The notes beneath the pieces were generated by a model, which was not told where the DNA came from, searched no databases, and was given only the letters and a program-made list of their open reading frames with translations. Below are positions 22,516 through 22,606 of a DNA stretch of 22,606 nt, in pieces; position 1 is the stretch's first letter; each line of letters opens with the position of its first letter. The stretch lies in the NCBI GenBank assembly GCA_045617505.1, contig JAZLIS010000028.1:1-22606 (forward strand). The letters are read 5' to 3'. Source of the DNA: Cacconaster sp045617505. GTDB taxonomy: Bacteria > Bacteroidota > Bacteroidia > Bacteroidales > UBA932. The position numbers were made by a program, and so were the translations under genes.

Positions 22516-22606
22516 ATGGCTAAAAAAGGTAAAGGCAACAGGGTTCAGGTAATACTGGAGTGTACTGAACAGCGTGAAAGTGGCGTACCCGGAATTTCCC
22601 GTTACA
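22516..22606 (+). CDS. rpmG: 50S ribosomal protein L33 (partial)
   Basis: The first 30 codons are present before the window ends: MAKKGKGNRVQVILECTEQ, then ESGVPGISRY, the N-terminal half of L33. The first zinc-type CxxC pair is missing (ECTEQ has one cysteine), as expected for the zinc-free form in Bacteroidota. The gene runs beyond the window. Confidence 0.93.
   Translation, partial: MAKKGKGNRVQVILECTEQRESGVPGISRY

Overview
The window looks like a chromosomal segment of a Bacteroidota bacterium, probably of the order Bacteroidales. The evidence is a long SecA of 1096 residues with a Bacteroidota-type N-terminal insertion, a 448-residue LepB, a DUF4199/GT2 pair, thrS-infC-rpmI-rplT followed by lepB, and repeated -7 boxes of the form TAnnTTTG, often with a TTG about 19-21 bases upstream. 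Shine-Dalgarno sequences are mostly weak, so the strong one before infC stands out. No tRNA, rRNA, CRISPR array or complete insertion sequence is visible.

Layout. 1-313: the end of an ORF6N-like (phage-type DNA-binding) gene, then a hairpin-bearing gap. 314-1684 (-): an AAA ATPase of the DUF234 type with a nuclease-like C-terminus. 1697-1913: a structured divergent intergenic region. 1914-3930 (+): a three-gene unit of PfkB-family kinase, guanine-deaminase-like cytidine deaminase fold protein and xanthine phosphoribosyltransferase, which reads as purine salvage (guanine to xanthine to XMP). 3892-8687 (-): six tightly overlapping genes (two hotdog-fold dehydratase-like proteins, a ketosynthase, a phytoene-desaturase/retinol-saturase-like flavoprotein, a FabG-type ketoreductase and a HAD phosphatase) that look like a compact fatty-acid-synthase-like pathway related to aryl polyene or flexirubin type clusters. 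Its promoter has a perfect 20-bp palindrome between the -33 and -7 elements. 8729-9166 (-): a YqaA/DedA-type membrane protein. 9307-10432 (+): a CDP-alcohol phosphatidyltransferase and a GtrA-like protein. 10374-10976 (-): rnhB, overlapping gtrA tail to tail. 11057-11224 (+): a 55-residue two-cluster ferredoxin with its own promoter and terminator.

11358-16022 (+): secA and lpdA. 16029-17508 (-): a GT2 polyprenyl-phosphate-type glycosyltransferase and a DUF4199 membrane protein. 17618-22177 (+): thrS, infC, rpmI, rplT and lepB. 22262 to the end (+): rpmB and a partial rpmG.

The points most worth following up are the palindromic operator candidate controlling the six-gene ketosynthase cluster, the cluster itself (no acyl carrier protein, acyltransferase or starter-unit enzyme in the window), a hairpin leader directly before rplT that could be an L20 autoregulatory site, a probable ATA start codon for infC, and alternative pairings in the region upstream of the purine-salvage unit.
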